The notes under the pieces were generated by a model. That model was not told the origin of the DNA. It saw only the letters and a program-made list of their open reading frames with translations, and made no database searches. A program made the position numbers and the translations under genes. Positions 9,629 to 18,553 of a stretch of 64,000 bases of DNA are shown here, piece by piece (positions within the stretch are counted from its first letter, which is position 1; every line of letters starts with the position of its first letter). The stretch comes from Albibacterium bauzanense. Lineage in GTDB: Bacteria; Bacteroidota; Bacteroidia; Sphingobacteriales; Sphingobacteriaceae. Location: NCBI RefSeq assembly GCF_004339765.1, contig NZ_SMGO01000001.1:248001-312000 (forward strand). The letters are read 5' to 3'.

Positions 9629-10581
9629 GTGATACAATGCAAATAAGAAAAGCAAACTCAGAGGATATTCCGAAAATTATTGAACTCTTAAAAATCTCAT
9701 TAGGGGAATCTTTAATACCTAAATCTGAAAAGCTTTGGCGATGGAAACATATTGATAACCCATTCGGCGCCTCAACAGTCTTACTAGCAGAAGAAAATGA
9801 GCAGATAATAGGCCTAAGAGCATTTATGAATTGGGAATGGAAAGATCAGGATCAGAGCTATAAAACCGTTAGAGCAGTAGATACAGCAACTCATCCTGCT
9901 CATCAGGGAAAGGGAATTTTCAAAAATTTAACCTTAAAAGGTTTGGAGGAAATCAAACAAAATACAGCTTTTGTTTTTAATACTCCTAATCAAAAAAGTA
10001 AACCAGGTTACCTAAAAATGGGCTGGGAAGAACAAGGAAGAATGCCCATACAACTAAAAATAAATCCCTTTGCATTTAAAGGCAAGATACCATTAGAATT
10101 ATTCTCTTGGAATGGTTTAAAGTTATCGGATAAACTCTTCGAAAATCCAGGGCCTGGAATCCAAACTAATTATAGCAGGGCATATTTTGAATGGCGGTAT
10201 TCAGCTAATCCTATGTTTGACTATCAATTCTTAACTGACAACGATAGTTATCTAATAGTTTATCGTTATAAGCAGCATAAGTTTGGGGTAGAGCTTCGAA
10301 TTGTAGATTTTTTAGTAAACAAGAATATTTTTAATTCCGATAAAAGAAAGCAGTTAAGTTATGAGCTAAAATTGCGATGTAAAAGAGTATTTTTGACTAC
10401 AGTTTCTGGTAACCATTATAAAAACATGAATTTTCAATATCCATTCTTAGGTCTATTGCCAATTCTTAAAATAGGGCCTATGATCACTCTAAAAAATATT
10501 GGGCTTTCTTCTTCGGAATTTGAAGAACTCTTGAATACCGAATCTTGGATATATAGTTTAGGGGACTTAGAGTTGTTTTAA
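9625..10581 (+). CDS. GNAT-family N-acetyltransferase (Acetyltransf_9-like)
   Basis: The 318-residue protein has a GNAT domain at residues 1-140: IRKANSEDIPKIIELL, then the acetyl-CoA pyrophosphate loop VDTATHPAHQGKGIFKNL (a Q-G-K-G version of the R/Q-x-x-G-x-G/A motif), then PNQKSKPGYLKMGW. The larger C-terminal half resembles the extension seen in glycan-locus GNATs of the Acetyltransf_9 type. In this context it probably N-acetylates an amino sugar or nucleotide sugar of the locus A glycan. It overlaps the GT4 gene before it by 4 bp. The substrate is unknown. Confidence 0.75.
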   Translation: MSDTMQIRKANSEDIPKIIELLKISLGESLIPKSEKLWRWKHIDNPFGASTVLLAEENEQIIGLRAFMNWEWKDQDQSYKTVRAVDTATHPAHQGKGIFKNLTLKGLEEIKQNTAFVFNTPNQKSKPGYLKMGWEEQGRMPIQLKINPFAFKGKIPLELFSWNGLKLSDKLFENPGPGIQTNYSRAYFEWRYSANPMFDYQFLTDNDSYLIVYRYKQHKFGVELRIVDFLVNKNIFNSDKRKQLSYELKLRCKRVFLTTVSGNHYKNMNFQYPFLGLLPILKIGPMITLKNIGLSSSEFEELLNTESWIYSLGDLELF

Positions 10582-10601
10582 TTAAATAGAAATACTACAT
10601 T

Positions 10602-11795
10602 ATGGTAGGCGCATTGATTTTAGCAATTATTCTTTATGGGCTGCAACAGCCTTTATTAGCAAACCTAAAAAATAAACATCCTTTTATTAATTTAAGACTT
10701 TTAGACAATCTATATGTTTACCACCTGCTTTTTTGGCTGATATATTATATCTATACCCGCTCTAGCCGATCTGATTCATTCGCTTATTTTAATAGAGCAG
10801 AAAATGGTGATACATGGCTCGGAATCTATCATACAGGAACGCGATTTATAGATTTTGTAGCTTATCCATTTGTGAATTTAGGATTTAACTATGAAATGAT
10901 GATGATGCTTTTTGCATGGTTTGGGTTTATCGGATTCGTCTATTTCTATATCTTTTTTAAAGAAAACAACCGTTTACTAGTTAGATATCAAGGCTATGAT
11001 CTGATTGCTATCTTACTATTTCTTCCAAATATGCATTTCTGGACTGTATCTTTGGGTAAGGGATCATTGATATTCTTAGGTTTAGGCTTATTTGCATATG
11101 CGATGAAAAAACCTCAAGCGCGTTTGATTGCATTGACTTTAGGAAGCTTAATCGTGTTTAACATAAGGCCACATGTATTTTTATTTCTAGGGGCTGGTGC
11201 AGTAATTGGCTATTTAACCGGAAGAGAAAAAGTACCTCTATATCAAAAGATTTTAGTTTATATTACTTTTATAGGTGCTATATTTTTATTTTATGGTCAG
11301 ATATTGGCCGTCGCAAACTTAAATGAGGCTGATATCATTGGCAGCTTTGACGAATTTGCAACAAAAAGGGCGGGAGAGCTTTCCTCATCAGGGTCTGGTG
11401 TAGATTTAAATAATTATTCCTTGCCCCTAAAGTTATTTACGTTTTGGTTCCGACCATTATTCCTGGATGCTTCTGGGATATTAGGCATCTTTGTTTCGTT
11501 AGAAAATCTCTTATATTTATTGTTGGTTTATAAACTATTTGACAAGCAATTTATAAGCTTCTTCAAACAGTCTTCTTCTTTAGTAAAAATGAGTGCCGTC
11601 ATTTTTTTAACTTCCTCCATAGCGTTATCTTTTGTAATGTCAAATCTTGGTTTAGTAATACGGCAAAAAAGTATGGTTATGTATTTTCTATTCTTTGTTA
11701 TCCTTTCCTTTTTGTCATACAAAGAGAATTTGCGCAGAATCTGGATTAACAAACGTAAAGCGGAACTAGTAGCAAAAACTGAAAATGAAAAATAA
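10602..11795 (+). CDS. Polytopic membrane protein, candidate Wzy-type polymerase of locus A
   Basis: The 397-residue protein has about ten hydrophobic segments and a periplasmic-type loop with RSSRSDSFAYFNRAENGDTW near residues 50-70. SLGKGSLIFLGLGLFAYAM and FNIRPHVFLFLGAG lie in the middle. Size, topology and position in a glycan operon fit an O-antigen/EPS polymerase, and no other polymerase candidate exists in locus A. Wzy proteins share little sequence, so the assignment is by topology and context. It overlaps the deacetylase gene by 11 bp. Confidence 0.6.
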   Translation: MVGALILAIILYGLQQPLLANLKNKHPFINLRLLDNLYVYHLLFWLIYYIYTRSSRSDSFAYFNRAENGDTWLGIYHTGTRFIDFVAYPFVNLGFNYEMMMMLFAWFGFIGFVYFYIFFKENNRLLVRYQGYDLIAILLFLPNMHFWTVSLGKGSLIFLGLGLFAYAMKKPQARLIALTLGSLIVFNIRPHVFLFLGAGAVIGYLTGREKVPLYQKILVYITFIGAIFLFYGQILAVANLNEADIIGSFDEFATKRAGELSSSGSGVDLNNYSLPLKLFTFWFRPLFLDASGILGIFVSLENLLYLLLVYKLFDKQFISFFKQSSSLVKMSAVIFLTSSIALSFVMSNLGLVIRQKSMVMYFLFFVILSFLSYKENLRRIWINKRKAELVAKTENEK

Positions 11796-12744
11796 AGGCA
11801 CATTCACTATTTCTTTAGATTTCGAATTATACTGGGGAGTATTTGAAAAAGTAAACCTTCAGGATAGGCTTACCTATTTCAGAAACACTCGAGAAGTGAT
11901 TCCAAGAATGTTAGAACTATTTAATAAGTTTAATGTACATGTTACCTGGGCAACCGTAGGAATGTTATTTGCTGAGAATTGGGAAGAATGGGAGGAGATT
12001 AATCCGGTATGTAAACCCAATTACTTGAACCAACATGTTAATCCATATAGATTACAAGAAATATATGGTAAAAGAAAGGAATTAGAATTTTGTTTTTTTG
12101 CTCCAGATTTAATAAAACAGATCATCAGCAGTGAAAATCAAGAACTAGCAAGCCATACGTACTCCCATTATTTTTGCCAGGAGGAAGGTCAGGATGAAGC
12201 TAGTTTTGATGCTGATTTAGAAATAGCGGTTAAATTAGCTAAACGATTAGGAGTGGATTTGAAATCATTGGTTTTTCCACGGAATCAGATCCGTCAAGAT
12301 TATCTAAAGATATGTAGTCAACATGGAATAGAGGCTGTTCGTTCAAATCCTATTGATTGGTATTGGAATGAAACAGGTAAAGAAACCTTAATGAAAAAAG
12401 TATTCAGAACAGGTGATGCGTTTATTCCCTTGGGTTCGAAAAAGTCATATAAGCTCTCAGATACAAATTTAGAGGAAGTAATACAGTTAAAGGCAAGCCG
12501 CTTCTTGAGGCCTTATTCCTCAAAAAGTATAATTAATGCTTTGCGCTTGCGTCGCATATTAAAAGAAATGGAAAGTGCTGCTATTGATAAAGAACATTAT
12601 CATTTATGGTGGCATCCGCACAACTTCGGAACGTTCCCACAGGAAAGTTTGGCTGGATTAGAAATTATATTGAATAAATATAAAGAACTCCAACTCCGAT
12701 ATGGGATGCAAAGTTTTACAATGAAAGAAATCAGTAATTTTTAA
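11785..12744 (+). CDS. Polysaccharide deacetylase (NodB-like, carbohydrate esterase 4 type)
   Basis: The 319-residue protein opens with GTFTISLDFELYWGVFE, where Asp-Phe-Glu is the CE4 first-motif variant. It continues with WATVGMLFAENWE and LASHTYSHYFCQ, the metal-binding H-S/T-x-x-H motif, then LVFPRNQ. A WWHPHNFGT stretch near the end supplies another His pair. There is no signal peptide, so it probably acts in the cytoplasm on a lipid-linked intermediate or nucleotide sugar rather than on exported polymer. It overlaps the upstream membrane protein by 11 bp. Confidence 0.8.
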   Translation: MKNKGTFTISLDFELYWGVFEKVNLQDRLTYFRNTREVIPRMLELFNKFNVHVTWATVGMLFAENWEEWEEINPVCKPNYLNQHVNPYRLQEIYGKRKELEFCFFAPDLIKQIISSENQELASHTYSHYFCQEEGQDEASFDADLEIAVKLAKRLGVDLKSLVFPRNQIRQDYLKICSQHGIEAVRSNPIDWYWNETGKETLMKKVFRTGDAFIPLGSKKSYKLSDTNLEEVIQLKASRFLRPYSSKSIINALRLRRILKEMESAAIDKEHYHLWWHPHNFGTFPQESLAGLEIILNKYKELQLRYGMQSFTMKEISNF

Positions 12745-12747
12745 TTC

Positions 12748-13914
12748 ATGAGTAATCCCAAGCTTATCCGTATTACTACTGTCCCTCTTTCATTAGAGAA
12801 GCTGCTTGAACATCAACTTCGTTTCATGAGTCAATATTATGAAGTTATAGCAATATCGTCTGATAAGCCTTGGTTAGAGAGAATTGGAGAGAAGGAACAA
12901 GTTTCAACATATAACGTTGAAATGAGCCGACAAATCACACCAATTTCAGATTTGAAAGCATTGTGGAGGCTCTATCGCTTTTTTAAGTTAGAGAAACCTT
13001 TGATTGTTCATACACATACTCCAAAGGCTGGTATTGTAGGTATGCTTGCTGCAAAAATGGCTGGTGTTCCACATCGTTTCCATACGGTTGCAGGAATGCC
13101 ATTAATGGAAACTACCGGTAATAAAAGAAAGCTGCTTAATTTTACAGAACGATTAACCTACAAATGTGCTAACGCAGTTTTTCCTAATTCTAAAGGATTG
13201 AAGGAAACCATTTTAAAAGAAGGGTTTTGTGTAGAAAGCAAGTTGAAAGTTATTGGAAACGGTAGCTCGAATGGTATTAATACATCTTATTTTGATCCTG
13301 CACTTTACTCCTTGGACGACGTACAAATTTTAAAAGATGATTTAGGAATTGATATTAACGATGTTGTTTTCCTTTTTGTGGGTCGTTTAGTGGGTGATAA
13401 GGGAATAAATGAACTGGTTTCTGCCTTTAAAAAATTGAACATCCAATCTCCAGCAACAAAAATAATCTTAGTAGGTCCTCAAGAACAACATTTGGATCCT
13501 TTACTGCCAGATGTAGTTAGAGAAATAGAGAACAACCCTTCCATTATATCGCTTGGTTACCAATCTGATGTAAGAGCATATTATTCAATAAGTGATGTAA
13601 TGGTTTTACCAAGCTATCGGGAAGGCTTTCCGAATGTCGTAATGCAAGCAGGTGCGATGGGATTGCCTTGTATTGTATCTAATATTAATGGGTGCAATGA
13701 AATTATTATAGAAGGAGAAAATGGTTTAATTATCCCCACAAAGAATGAGAAAGCCTTATTGGAAGCAATGATTAAATTTGTGAATAATAAAGACTTGTTA
13801 AATAAATTAAAAGCGAATACCAGAAAAATGATCATTGACCGTTATGATCAACAGCATTTCTGGAATCTTCTATTGAATGAATATAATACACAGATTCAAA
13901 AATGTATCAAATAA
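12748..13914 (+). CDS. Family 4 glycosyltransferase, probably second step after PglC-type priming
   Basis: A 388-residue GT4 protein with VHTHTPKAGIVGMLAAKMAG and RFHTVAGMP in the N-terminal domain, and FVGRLVGDKGINELVSAF plus SYREGFPNVVMQAGAMGLP in the donor domain. The HTHTPKAG segment is typical of PglA/CapM-like enzymes, which lie immediately upstream of PglC-type phosphoglycosyl transferases. Here it overlaps such a gene by 13 bp. It therefore probably adds the second sugar to undecaprenyl-diphosphate-linked bacillosamine or FucNAc-like sugars. That is inference from neighbour and family. Confidence 0.85.
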   Translation: MSNPKLIRITTVPLSLEKLLEHQLRFMSQYYEVIAISSDKPWLERIGEKEQVSTYNVEMSRQITPISDLKALWRLYRFFKLEKPLIVHTHTPKAGIVGMLAAKMAGVPHRFHTVAGMPLMETTGNKRKLLNFTERLTYKCANAVFPNSKGLKETILKEGFCVESKLKVIGNGSSNGINTSYFDPALYSLDDVQILKDDLGIDINDVVFLFVGRLVGDKGINELVSAFKKLNIQSPATKIILVGPQEQHLDPLLPDVVREIENNPSIISLGYQSDVRAYYSISDVMVLPSYREGFPNVVMQAGAMGLPCIVSNINGCNEIIIEGENGLIIPTKNEKALLEAMIKFVNNKDLLNKLKANTRKMIIDRYDQQHFWNLLLNEYNTQIQKCIK

Positions 13915-14507
13915 TCATTAAACCTGTTTTTGATTTTAGTTTAGCATTCATGGGCTTTGTGCTTCTTTTGCCAATATTTTTCATACTTGTCATTCTTTTA
14001 TTTTTTGCGAATCAAGGAAAACCTTTTTTCATACAAGCCCGTCCGGGTAAAAATGGAAAGATATTTAATCTTATCAAATTTAAAACCATGAATGATAAAA
14101 AGGCTGCAGATGGAAATTTGCTTCCTGACTCCGATCGACTAACGGCAATCGGCTCTTTTATACGTAAAACCTCCCTTGATGAAATACCTCAATTATTTAA
14201 TGTAATTAAAGGCAATATGAGCTTAGTGGGACCACGGCCTTTATTGGTAGAATACCTGCCATTATATACTTTGGATCAGAATCGCAGACACGAAGTAAAG
14301 CCAGGAATTACAGGTTGGGCACAAGTGAATGGTAGAAATACCATTTCATGGGAGAAGAAATTCGGGTATGATGTTTGGTATGTGGACAATATATCTTTGG
14401 CCTTAGATGCAAGAATTTTATGGAGAACCATGGCAAAGATTTTCAAGGGCGAGGGTATTAATGCAGGAGGGCAGGCAACTATAAATAAATTTAAAGGAAG
14501 TATATAA
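13902..14507 (+). CDS. PglC-type monotopic phosphoglycosyl transferase
   Basis: At 201 residues this is the small, single re-entrant-helix form of the bacterial sugar transferase family. It has the N-terminal hydrophobic segment (residues 10-33), QARPGKNGKIFNLIKFKTM, the catalytic TSLDEIPQLFNVIKGNMS (Asp-Glu pair), LVGPRPLL and the KPGITGWAQVNGRN signature. The enzyme links a sugar-1-phosphate to undecaprenyl phosphate and starts the locus A repeat unit. The acetyltransferase after it (1-bp overlap) resembles PglD, so the substrate may be an acetylated diamino sugar. Confidence 0.9.
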   Translation: MYQIIIKPVFDFSLAFMGFVLLLPIFFILVILLFFANQGKPFFIQARPGKNGKIFNLIKFKTMNDKKAADGNLLPDSDRLTAIGSFIRKTSLDEIPQLFNVIKGNMSLVGPRPLLVEYLPLYTLDQNRRHEVKPGITGWAQVNGRNTISWEKKFGYDVWYVDNISLALDARILWRTMAKIFKGEGINAGGQATINKFKGSI

Positions 14508-15115
14508 TGGTATATTTAATTGGAGCGAGTGGACATGCTAAAGTAATAATCGAAATTCTTGAAGACCTTGATATAAAAGTCGGTGGTCTATTGGATTCTA
14601 ATCCAGAAATTAAAACATTATTAGATTACAAAGTTTATGAAGGACTTCCTGTTTCATTCAACCCGAATGAGGATAAATTAATCATTTCAATAGGGAATAA
14701 TGCAATCAGAAAAAGGCTGGCTTCTTCTAGTATTCATAAATTTATTTCAGTTCGTCATATCAATACAAGCATTTCTAAACGATCAACTATTGGAGAAGGT
14801 ACTGTAATAATGGCCGGAGTATCTATGAATTCATCATGCAATATTGGAAACCATGTTATTATTAATACAAACGCTTCCATTGATCATGATTGCATACTTG
14901 AGAACTATGTACATATTTCACCAAATGCTGCTTTAGCTGGTAATGTGCAAATAGGAGAGGGAACACATGTAGGTATTGGGGCTTGTATTATTCAAGGAAT
15001 CAAAATTGGGAGATGGTGCACAATAGGTGCGGGGGCTGTGATTATCCATGACGTACCAGATGGTGCAACGGTTATTGGTAATCCTGGGCGTATAATTAAA
15101 ATGGGGAAAATTTAA
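14507..15115 (+). CDS. PglD/NeuD-like sugar O/N-acetyltransferase
   Basis: The 202-residue protein has a small N-terminal Rossmann-like domain (LIGASGHAKVIIEILED) followed by a left-handed beta helix of hexapeptide repeats (about residues 90-195; for example IGEGTVIMAGVSMN and GNHVIINTNASIDHDC). SIDHDC contains the conserved His-Asp of PglD/NeuD enzymes. Such proteins acetylate UDP-4-amino sugars or sialic acids. Paired with a PglC-like transferase, a bacillosamine-like role is the best guess. Its stop codon overlaps the stop of the convergent response regulator by 4 bp. Confidence 0.85.
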   Translation: MVYLIGASGHAKVIIEILEDLDIKVGGLLDSNPEIKTLLDYKVYEGLPVSFNPNEDKLIISIGNNAIRKRLASSSIHKFISVRHINTSISKRSTIGEGTVIMAGVSMNSSCNIGNHVIINTNASIDHDCILENYVHISPNAALAGNVQIGEGTHVGIGACIIQGIKIGRWCTIGAGAVIIHDVPDGATVIGNPGRIIKMGKI

Positions 15116-15744
15116 TGAGTATTCTGCACCCACTTATTCTTATTAGCAACCCGAATTGCGTCTTCCTTGCTTACAACTTCTAGTTTACGGTAAATATTTT
15201 TAATATGCGTCTTAACGGTTTCTTTACTAATAAATAGCTCATCTGCAATTTTTGAGTAACTTTTGCCTTCTGAGATATACTGTAATACTTGCGATTCCCG
15301 ATCTGATAAAGGAGAGTCATTCTGCTTTTGGAAGGATTCAACAACCATCTTTGAAATCGATAAACTCATAGGCGCACCACCAGCAAGTGCTTCTTCAATA
15401 GATTTTTTAATTGTATCCAGACTGGCTGTTTTAATAATATAACCACTTGCTCCAGCACTTAATGACTTAAATACTTGACTACTATCCTCAGAAACGGTAA
15501 TAATAAGAATAATACAATTCGGTAATTTTTTTCTAATTAACGTAGTGCCTTCAATTCCACTTATTCCAGGCAGTTGTATGTCTATCAAAACAATGTCAGG
15601 AGCATCGCGCTCTAAATTAGCAATCGCATCTTCACAATTGCTATAAGTGCTAACAATAACATATTTTCCTGCCGACTGCAAGATCATTCTTAAACTTTCA
15701 CGTATCAACTGATTATCATCAATAATAATAATCCTATTCTGCAT
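15112..15744 (-). CDS. NarL/FixJ-family orphan response regulator
   Basis: This 210-residue regulator has a receiver domain (acidic pocket Asp9-Asp10, phospho-acceptor Asp55 in LIDIQLPG, Thr83, Lys105) and a C-terminal LuxR-type helix-turn-helix (about 145-205, LSDRESQVLQYISEGKSYS then VKTHIKNIYRKL). No histidine kinase lies nearby, so its sensor is elsewhere. It sits alone on the minus strand between the two glycan loci. A palindrome with CCCA/TGGG arms lies 185 bp upstream of its start and in front of locus B. NarL-type proteins bind CCCAT-like inverted heptamers, so it is the obvious candidate regulator of the loci. That link is inference. Confidence 0.92.
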   Translation of the reverse strand: MQNRIIIIDDNQLIRESLRMILQSAGKYVIVSTYSNCEDAIANLERDAPDIVLIDIQLPGISGIEGTTLIRKKLPNCIILIITVSEDSSQVFKSLSAGASGYIIKTASLDTIKKSIEEALAGGAPMSLSISKMVVESFQKQNDSPLSDRESQVLQYISEGKSYSKIADELFISKETVKTHIKNIYRKLEVVSKEDAIRVANKNKWVQNTH

Positions 15745-16090
15745 TTTTGTTTAATTTTTTTGTTCGGTTTATAAAAGGTGGTAGTTCAATATAGCTCAGA
15801 TTTCAATTAACAAATTTTTATTTTATTCAGGTTAAAATTGATGAAATATTTGTATTTCTTGTAATAAAAAAGTTAAGTCATATTAAAAATAACCTTCTCT
15901 TAACAAATATGTAACTAAATTACGAAATATCCCCCATAATGGGTGATATAAAAGGATTATTTTTGAATTAGCTTTGAACAAATTAAGAGATATAATCCAT
16001 GAATTTAAACCTGAACACTAATTTTAAGAAGCTAATCAATTAACCCTAAGTTGAAAAGATAATTTTTCTCATTGTATTTAATTAATAATT
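15745..16090 (+). other. 346-bp divergent intergenic region with locus B promoter
   Basis: This gap separates the divergent response regulator and the first gene of locus B. It holds the palindrome and -7 box described separately. On the minus strand, CATATTTG at 15911-15904 is a one-mismatch -7 box that could drive the response regulator. No open frame of note was seen. The remaining 110 bases before the 16091 start would form an AT-rich leader with no obvious riboswitch structure. Confidence 0.6.
15929..15976 (+). promoter_or_regulatory. 19-bp palindromic operator plus -7 box, locus B promoter
   Basis: ATCCCCCATAATGGGTGAT (15929-15947) is an inverted repeat with 8 of 9 arm positions paired around a central A. 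A perfect Bacteroidota -7 box, TAGCTTTG, lies at 15969-15976; its TTTG starts 35 bases after the palindrome centre. The site upstream of rfbC (35928-35975) matches 17 of 19 bases and has the same 35-base spacing. The predicted start of transcription places the operator near -43, where class II activators bind. Confidence 0.6.
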
Positions 16091-16789
16091 ATGAAACCAT
16101 TGTTATACTTAACAAGCGTAATGTGTGTATTGCTGGGAAGTTTTTCTCAAGCAAAAAGTCAAACTCCGGACAACCCTGTTTATGTTCGCTCTATCGGAAT
16201 TCAAGCCGGTACACAAGGAGTAGGGGTAACCTTTTCGGTACCTTTTCAAAACCACCTCGCCCTTCGCGCAGGCGCAGCTTTTTTACCTTTTGATACCGAT
16301 GTATTGAAAACCTATAATAACTATAAAACGACAAACGATATTACTGCACGTATGTCCAATATACATTTACTAGTTGACTGGACTCCATTTGATGCAAATG
16401 ATAACTTTGGTAAGCATTTCGCAATAAGTGGTGGTATGGGCTATTTCTTTAAGGCAAAAGGTACATTTGTAACTAAACTTACTGAACCTTATCAATATGG
16501 GGAAATTGAGATTGCTCCGGAAGATATTGGTGTTCTTACAAGCAGTATTGACTGGGAATTCTCTTTAGCTCCTTATTTAGGATTAGGGTTACAAAATTTC
16601 AATTTAGGACCAAAGCTTGGTTTAGATCTTAATCTGGGTGCTTATTACCTTGATAAACCTAATGTTCGCATCGTAGGAACTAACTTGTTGGACGGAAACG
16701 AAGCAAACGCAAAATTAGTAGAAGATAATGTAGATAAATATCGTTTCTTACCGGTTGTTCAATTAAGTCTAAGCTATAAAATTAAATAA
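16091..16789 (+). CDS. Exported beta-barrel-type protein of unknown function
   Basis: The 232-residue protein has a clear signal peptide (MKPLLYLTSVMCVLLGSFSQ, cleavage after about residue 24). It continues with alternating aromatic/hydrophobic strands (for example VGVTFSVPFQNHLALRAGA, LGLGLQNFNLGPKLGLDL) and ends in VQLSLSYKIK, a plausible outer-membrane beta-signal. It is probably a small outer-membrane barrel of about eight strands. It is the first gene after the palindromic promoter and lies 2 bp before a large exported protein, so the pair should be made together at the head of locus B. The family is not recognised. Confidence 0.7.
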   Translation: MKPLLYLTSVMCVLLGSFSQAKSQTPDNPVYVRSIGIQAGTQGVGVTFSVPFQNHLALRAGAAFLPFDTDVLKTYNNYKTTNDITARMSNIHLLVDWTPFDANDNFGKHFAISGGMGYFFKAKGTFVTKLTEPYQYGEIEIAPEDIGVLTSSIDWEFSLAPYLGLGLQNFNLGPKLGLDLNLGAYYLDKPNVRIVGTNLLDGNEANAKLVEDNVDKYRFLPVVQLSLSYKIK

Positions 16790-16791
16790 AA

Positions 16792-18453
16792 ATGAAAAGG
16801 ATATACTTTATATTAGTAGGGGCGTTGATTTCAACCATGTTGTTCTCACAATGTGCTGATCCCCTAAAAGGTTTTGAATTAAATGTTAGTACAGACGTAA
16901 TTCACTATACTACTTTAATTCAAGTTAAAGATGCCAATGGTGGTTCAGTAGGTAATGATATTACTGTAACCATTACTGGTCGCGATGCCGCCTCTATTTA
17001 TAATCTTGCCGGTGAAAAGCAGTTTGCTTTATCTAGTGGAATTTTAGGCTTAGGTGTTACTCCATATGCAGATCCTACAGCAGGTAATAACATTCAGTTT
17101 ACGGTAGTTCTTTCTGGCGCAGGTTATGTTACTCAGAATGTGCCTGTAACCATTAACTACAATCAATTTGAGAGTGTTAAAACTGTTACCTTATTAAAAC
17201 CAGCTAACCCTCCGGTTGATGGTATTGTTGAGAGTATAACAACTACTGCATTGGTTAACAATGCTACTGCAAGCCCAATTGTTCTTACAACAGGTAGTGG
17301 GGATATAGGCAAACAATCTGTTAATATTGAGATTGCCAGTGGTACACAGTTCTTAGATGCAGCCGGTACAGTTATTACAGGTGCATCATTAAGGAGTTCA
17401 GTAACGTTATTCGATCCATCTGAAGAAACAGCTCTTGCTGTATTCCCTGGTGGAAGTTTAACAACAAACAATGTTATTCCTGAAGGTGGCGGTGCTGCAG
17501 AAACTGGTTCATTTGTACCAGCAGGGCTTGTAAATATTGAATTCAGTATAGGTAATACGCAAGTAAAACAATTTAGTAAACCAATTACAATTGATATTGG
17601 ACTTGAGCCGACCTTCATCAATCCAAGCACTGGTGCTTCCTTACAAGCAGGTGATGAGTTGGGTATTTACAGTTATGATAATGCTACCGCACAATGGACT
17701 TTTGAAAAGAATGTAACTGTAACCATGGTGAATGGCAATCCGGTTGCTCGTTTTGAAACCAATCACTTAACCTGGTACATGATAGGAAGTTTCTTTAAAT
17801 CATGTAATACTCCACTTGTTATCAATGTTCTATCTCCATGGATGCAAGATGGTATTACCTATTCTTTAACTGTGGAAGCTATTATAGCAGGAAAGGTTGT
17901 TTCTTCTACCCAGGCTTCTGTAACGAAAGAAAATCCTACAATTACACTTCCTCAACTACCGGTTTCAAGTGGTTTAATAAGTATTCGTGTTCGGGACAAC
18001 TCAGGTAGAGACTTAACAGAAAATGAAGGCTTCTATGGTATAAAACTTGTCGCTCTGGGATGTACTGCACTTCCATTTAACTTCCAGCTTAATGAGCCAA
18101 CAAGTAATCCTAAAGTAACCTTACAACTATATGTTCGTTGTCCGGGTGATGATTTGGTGCTAAATGTTCTTCCAACATTCTATCTATATGTTCGTGACCG
18201 TGAGAACGGTGAAACTGAATTCAAACTATTAGGTGTTGTTAAAAATGGCTTCATATCCACTTCTATGTTAACTGCTGGTGCAAAATACGATTTCAAAGCA
18301 GTTTGGGGTGATAAAGTTAAAGTTGTTGTTGGCAAGACAGTAACAGCCGATAATTCAGGAACAGTAGGTATTGAACCGGGTGATATCATTGGCGAGAAAG
18401 CTGGTGCAGTTAACCTTGAAATGCTAACTGAAGCTTGTAATACTATAAAATAA
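16792..18453 (+). CDS. Large exported surface protein or lipoprotein, unknown function
   Basis: The 553-residue protein has an N-terminal signal (residues 1-20) ending MLFSQC. A Cys follows the signal, but Gln at -1 is unusual for a lipobox, so lipidation is uncertain. The mature part is Thr/Val/Gly-rich and beta-like, with segments such as DANGGSVGNDITVTITGRDA that recall Ig-like or bacterial adhesin domains. HLTWYMIGSF in the middle recalls ZU5/UPA-like or PKD-adjacent modules. Seven Cys occur, several in the C-terminal half. It is co-transcribed with the barrel gene and ends just before a strong hairpin that separates both from the biosynthetic genes. A glycan-anchoring surface role is possible but unproven. 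Confidence 0.6.
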   Translation: MKRIYFILVGALISTMLFSQCADPLKGFELNVSTDVIHYTTLIQVKDANGGSVGNDITVTITGRDAASIYNLAGEKQFALSSGILGLGVTPYADPTAGNNIQFTVVLSGAGYVTQNVPVTINYNQFESVKTVTLLKPANPPVDGIVESITTTALVNNATASPIVLTTGSGDIGKQSVNIEIASGTQFLDAAGTVITGASLRSSVTLFDPSEETALAVFPGGSLTTNNVIPEGGGAAETGSFVPAGLVNIEFSIGNTQVKQFSKPITIDIGLEPTFINPSTGASLQAGDELGIYSYDNATAQWTFEKNVTVTMVNGNPVARFETNHLTWYMIGSFFKSCNTPLVINVLSPWMQDGITYSLTVEAIIAGKVVSSTQASVTKENPTITLPQLPVSSGLISIRVRDNSGRDLTENEGFYGIKLVALGCTALPFNFQLNEPTSNPKVTLQLYVRCPGDDLVLNVLPTFYLYVRDRENGETEFKLLGVVKNGFISTSMLTAGAKYDFKAVWGDKVKVVVGKTVTADNSGTVGIEPGDIIGEKAGAVNLEMLTEACNTIK

Positions 18454-18460
18454 TAATCTT

Positions 18461-18501
18461 ATAACCTTATCCTGATCAATTATTAATCAGGATAAGGTTA
18501 T
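18461..18501 (+). terminator. Hairpin terminator or attenuator inside locus B
   Basis: A perfect 16-bp stem (left arm ATAACCTTATCCTGAT, right arm ATCAGGATAAGGTTAT) encloses a 9-base loop. It starts 7 bases after the stop of the surface protein gene. The following T-run is short (TTTCAT), so termination may be partial. Partial read-through would give the two exported proteins more transcript than the downstream biosynthetic genes. Confidence 0.7.
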
Positions 18502-18553
18502 TTCATAGACACATCCATTGTGTTTACCTCTTGTTTTGTTTATTAAGTAAATC

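Noticed and set aside
16072-16293. Alternative 73-residue frame at the start of the beta-barrel gene
   Set aside because: It lies in another frame over a clear signal peptide gene and has no family features.
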